Source: Euryarchaeota archaeon UBA82
GTDB lineage: Archaea > Thermoplasmatota > Poseidoniia > Poseidoniales > Poseidoniaceae
NCBI GenBank assembly: GCA_002496635.1
Contig: DAKQ01000051.1
Span: forward strand, 14,177-20,052
Direction of reading: 5' to 3'
Length of the DNA: 5,876 nt
The translations under genes and the position numbers were made by a program. Numbering within the stretch: position 1 is the stretch's first letter; every line of letters begins with the position of its first letter. Under the pieces are notes generated by a model. That model was not told where the DNA came from. It saw only the letters and a program-made list of their open reading frames with translations, and did not search any database. Below, piece after piece: positions 4,350-5,876 of this stretch.

Positions 4350-5876
4350 TCAATTGTCGCTGTTTAGAAATTGCTTCTTGCCCGTATTGAATGCAGAAAC
4401 TGTTGCATCCCATAGGGATTGGAAGGTATTCAGCAGGAGTTTGTAGGTTCCTGAACCTTCAGCAAGCCGGGCCCCGTTGAGGATGACCAGGATAACTGAC
4501 GCCTCGTGAACCAGAACTCCCACCCAGAGTTGGTCGTAGAAGCCGTTGATAACTGCAAAGACGAGCGTTATTGTAACGAGAATCGAGAATGTGAGGTTCT
4601 GTCTGAAATTACGTTCAGTCTTACGAGCCAAGACGATAAGATCGGTTAGCATTCTTGGATCGTCTCCTGGAATAAGAACGTCCGCTGCTTCGACATTGAC
4701 CGATTCACCTGAACCAACAGCAACGCCAACATCAGCCACTGCTAATGCTGCTGCATCATTGAATCCATCACCGACCATCATGGTGACATGTGTCTTTGAG
4801 CGACTGCGAACCCAAGTGACTTTTTCTTCTGGAGAGAGATTACCATGGGCTGCATTTGCTGCAAGCCCGACAGAGGCTGCGAAACGATCGACTGCACCCT
4901 GTTGGTCTCCTGAAAGGATCTCAACACTAATGCCTCGCTTATGGAGTTCAGGAATTAATTCATCAGCGCCTTGACGTGTGTCATCATGAATGAATGTGAA
5001 GAGAGCAACACACTTGCCGCCCTTTGTCAATACAGAAGCTCCGTGTCCTTCGGCATCCGCTTCTACCACACCAACTCGAAGTTCTTCGGGTAAGACAATT
5101 CCATGTTCAACCAACGCATCAGGACGAAGCATGAGAACAATTTCCTTGTTTCGAAGTGCTTGAATTCCAGCATCAATATCTTTGATTTTATTCACTTCTG
5201 AGGCGGTGATGTTCTGCTCCTCAGCGTATTCTCGCAGTGCGTCAGCATATGGATGTGAAGAGCGAGCCTCAATACCTGCGGCCAAAGCAATCGATGCATC
5301 TCTTCGACGTCCTTTGGCAATAATGACGTCGCCCAATGACGGTTTCCCTGAGGTCAGCGTTCCTGTCTTATCCAGAAGGACGTGATTGACCTTAGCAAGA
5401 CGATCGAGAACATTTCCTCCGCGGGCAATTGCCCCAATGTGAGCAGAACGAGCAAGTGATGCTGCATGAGGAACAGGTGCTGCAAGCAAAAGAGCACATG
5501 GGCAAGCAACGACCCAGAGAAGGAGAACAATCTTCCAATCCTGTGGGAAAATAAACCAGTATACTCCAATTGCTCCGAAGAGGACAAGTGGAACCCATAT
5601 TGCAGTGAATAATTCAATGGTTGCCTGATGACGAGGAGGTTCATCTCTAAACGTATGAACTGCTTCTATCAATTCGTACAATTGAGTTCCTTCCCCAACT
5701 GCTTCAACTTTCATAACCACTGGTCCTCGGGCCAAAACGAGTCCTGCTTGGATTTCATCGCCTTCGGTTACATCAACCGGAACAGATTCTCCAGTAAGTG
5801 GGGCTTTGTTGAGCGCTCCTTTCCCTTCAACGATGATCCCATCTGCAGGGATTAACTCTCCACTTCGAATCTCGAT
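4350..5876 (-). CDS. Heavy-metal translocating P1B-type ATPase (N-terminus cut by window edge)
   Basis: An ATP-driven membrane pump for a transition metal ion. 508 residues are visible; the frame is open to the right edge, so metal-binding N-terminus and first membrane helices are missing. Numbered from the edge: actuator domain with GELIPADG and the TGES dephosphorylation loop (28-31); membrane helices about 85-111 and 114-145, the second with the ion-binding CPC (125-127); phosphorylation motif DKTGT (D169); P1B-specific SSHP (206-209); hinge GDGFNDAAAL (369-378) in place of the usual GDGxNDxPAL; two last helices about 427-447 and 450-471, the latter with HEAS (457-460). CPC suggests Cu(I) or Zn/Cd/Pb transport, whereas the HE pair in the last helix recalls the P1B-4 group, so the metal is uncertain. 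The nucleotide loop near 233-250 lacks some usual glycines. A tail of about 36 residues follows the last helix. The winged-helix gene follows after 48 bases. Confidence 0.93.
   Translation of the reverse strand: MEIRSGELIPADGIIVEGKGALNKAPLTGESVPVDVTEGDEIQAGLVLARGPVVMKVEAVGEGTQLYELIEAVHTFRDEPPRHQATIELFTAIWVPLVLFGAIGVYWFIFPQDWKIVLLLWVVACPCALLLAAPVPHAASLARSAHIGAIARGGNVLDRLAKVNHVLLDKTGTLTSGKPSLGDVIIAKGRRRDASIALAAGIEARSSHPYADALREYAEEQNITASEVNKIKDIDAGIQALRNKEIVLMLRPDALVEHGIVLPEELRVGVVEADAEGHGASVLTKGGKCVALFTFIHDDTRQGADELIPELHKRGISVEILSGDQQGAVDRFAASVGLAANAAHGNLSPEEKVTWVRSRSKTHVTMMVGDGFNDAAALAVADVGVAVGSGESVNVEAADVLIPGDDPRMLTDLIVLARKTERNFRQNLTFSILVTITLVFAVINGFYDQLWVGVLVHEASVILVILNGARLAEGSGTYKLLLNTFQSLWDATVSAFNTGKKQFLNSDN

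Noticed and set aside
4546..4974. A 142-codon open frame on the plus strand
   Set aside because: It lies opposite the hinge and last membrane helices of the ATPase, whose motifs are clear. It shows no recognisable domain and is an antisense shadow.
5733..5735. TTG at 5735 as the start of a complete 461-residue ATPase
   Set aside because: The frame stays open for 47 more codons to the window edge, and these encode the conserved GELIPADG and LTGES parts of the actuator domain. The gene is therefore cut by the edge and does not start here.

Overview
The window carries five protein genes, all on the minus strand and closely packed, so it is read from right to left. Base composition is moderate. 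The single-chain CDP-alcohol phosphatidyltransferase of archaeal/bacterial type II, the small winged-helix and zinc-ribbon proteins, and the lack of obvious bacterial -35/-10 promoters fit an archaeon. A marine euryarchaeon of the Thermoplasmatota/Poseidoniales (Marine Group II) kind is my best guess. That is an inference from style, not from a marker gene, and a bacterium is not excluded.

Layout in order of transcription. (1) 5876-4350 is the C-terminal part of a heavy-metal P1B-type ATPase, entering from the right edge in the middle of its actuator domain. (2) 4301-3816 is a small ArsR-like winged-helix protein with no cysteine. (3) 3767-3375 is a 130-residue protein made of three consecutive zinc ribbons. 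(4) 3365-2481 is a phosphatidylserine/archaetidylserine synthase with a perfect CDP-alcohol phosphatidyltransferase signature. (5) 2396-1 is a very large coiled-coil protein, open over 798 codons and running off the left edge. Gaps between genes are 48, 48, 9 and 84 bases, so genes 1-4 look like one transcription unit. The 84-base gap before the coiled-coil gene is the only one with a T-run and a TATA-like stretch. No stretch over 300 bases lacks a gene. I see no tRNA, rRNA, CRISPR array or mobile element.

How they may work together (inference): the ATPase moves a transition metal across the membrane. The winged-helix protein directly behind it is the obvious candidate regulator, and the zinc-ribbon protein is a metal-binding partner of unknown role. 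The phospholipid synthase makes a serine head-group lipid in the same membrane. The most unusual object is the coiled-coil protein: about 558 residues without a single proline, then a Gly/Met/Pro/Gln-rich tail with recurring short motifs. It looks like a long rod or scaffold protein, with no enzymatic domain visible in the part present.
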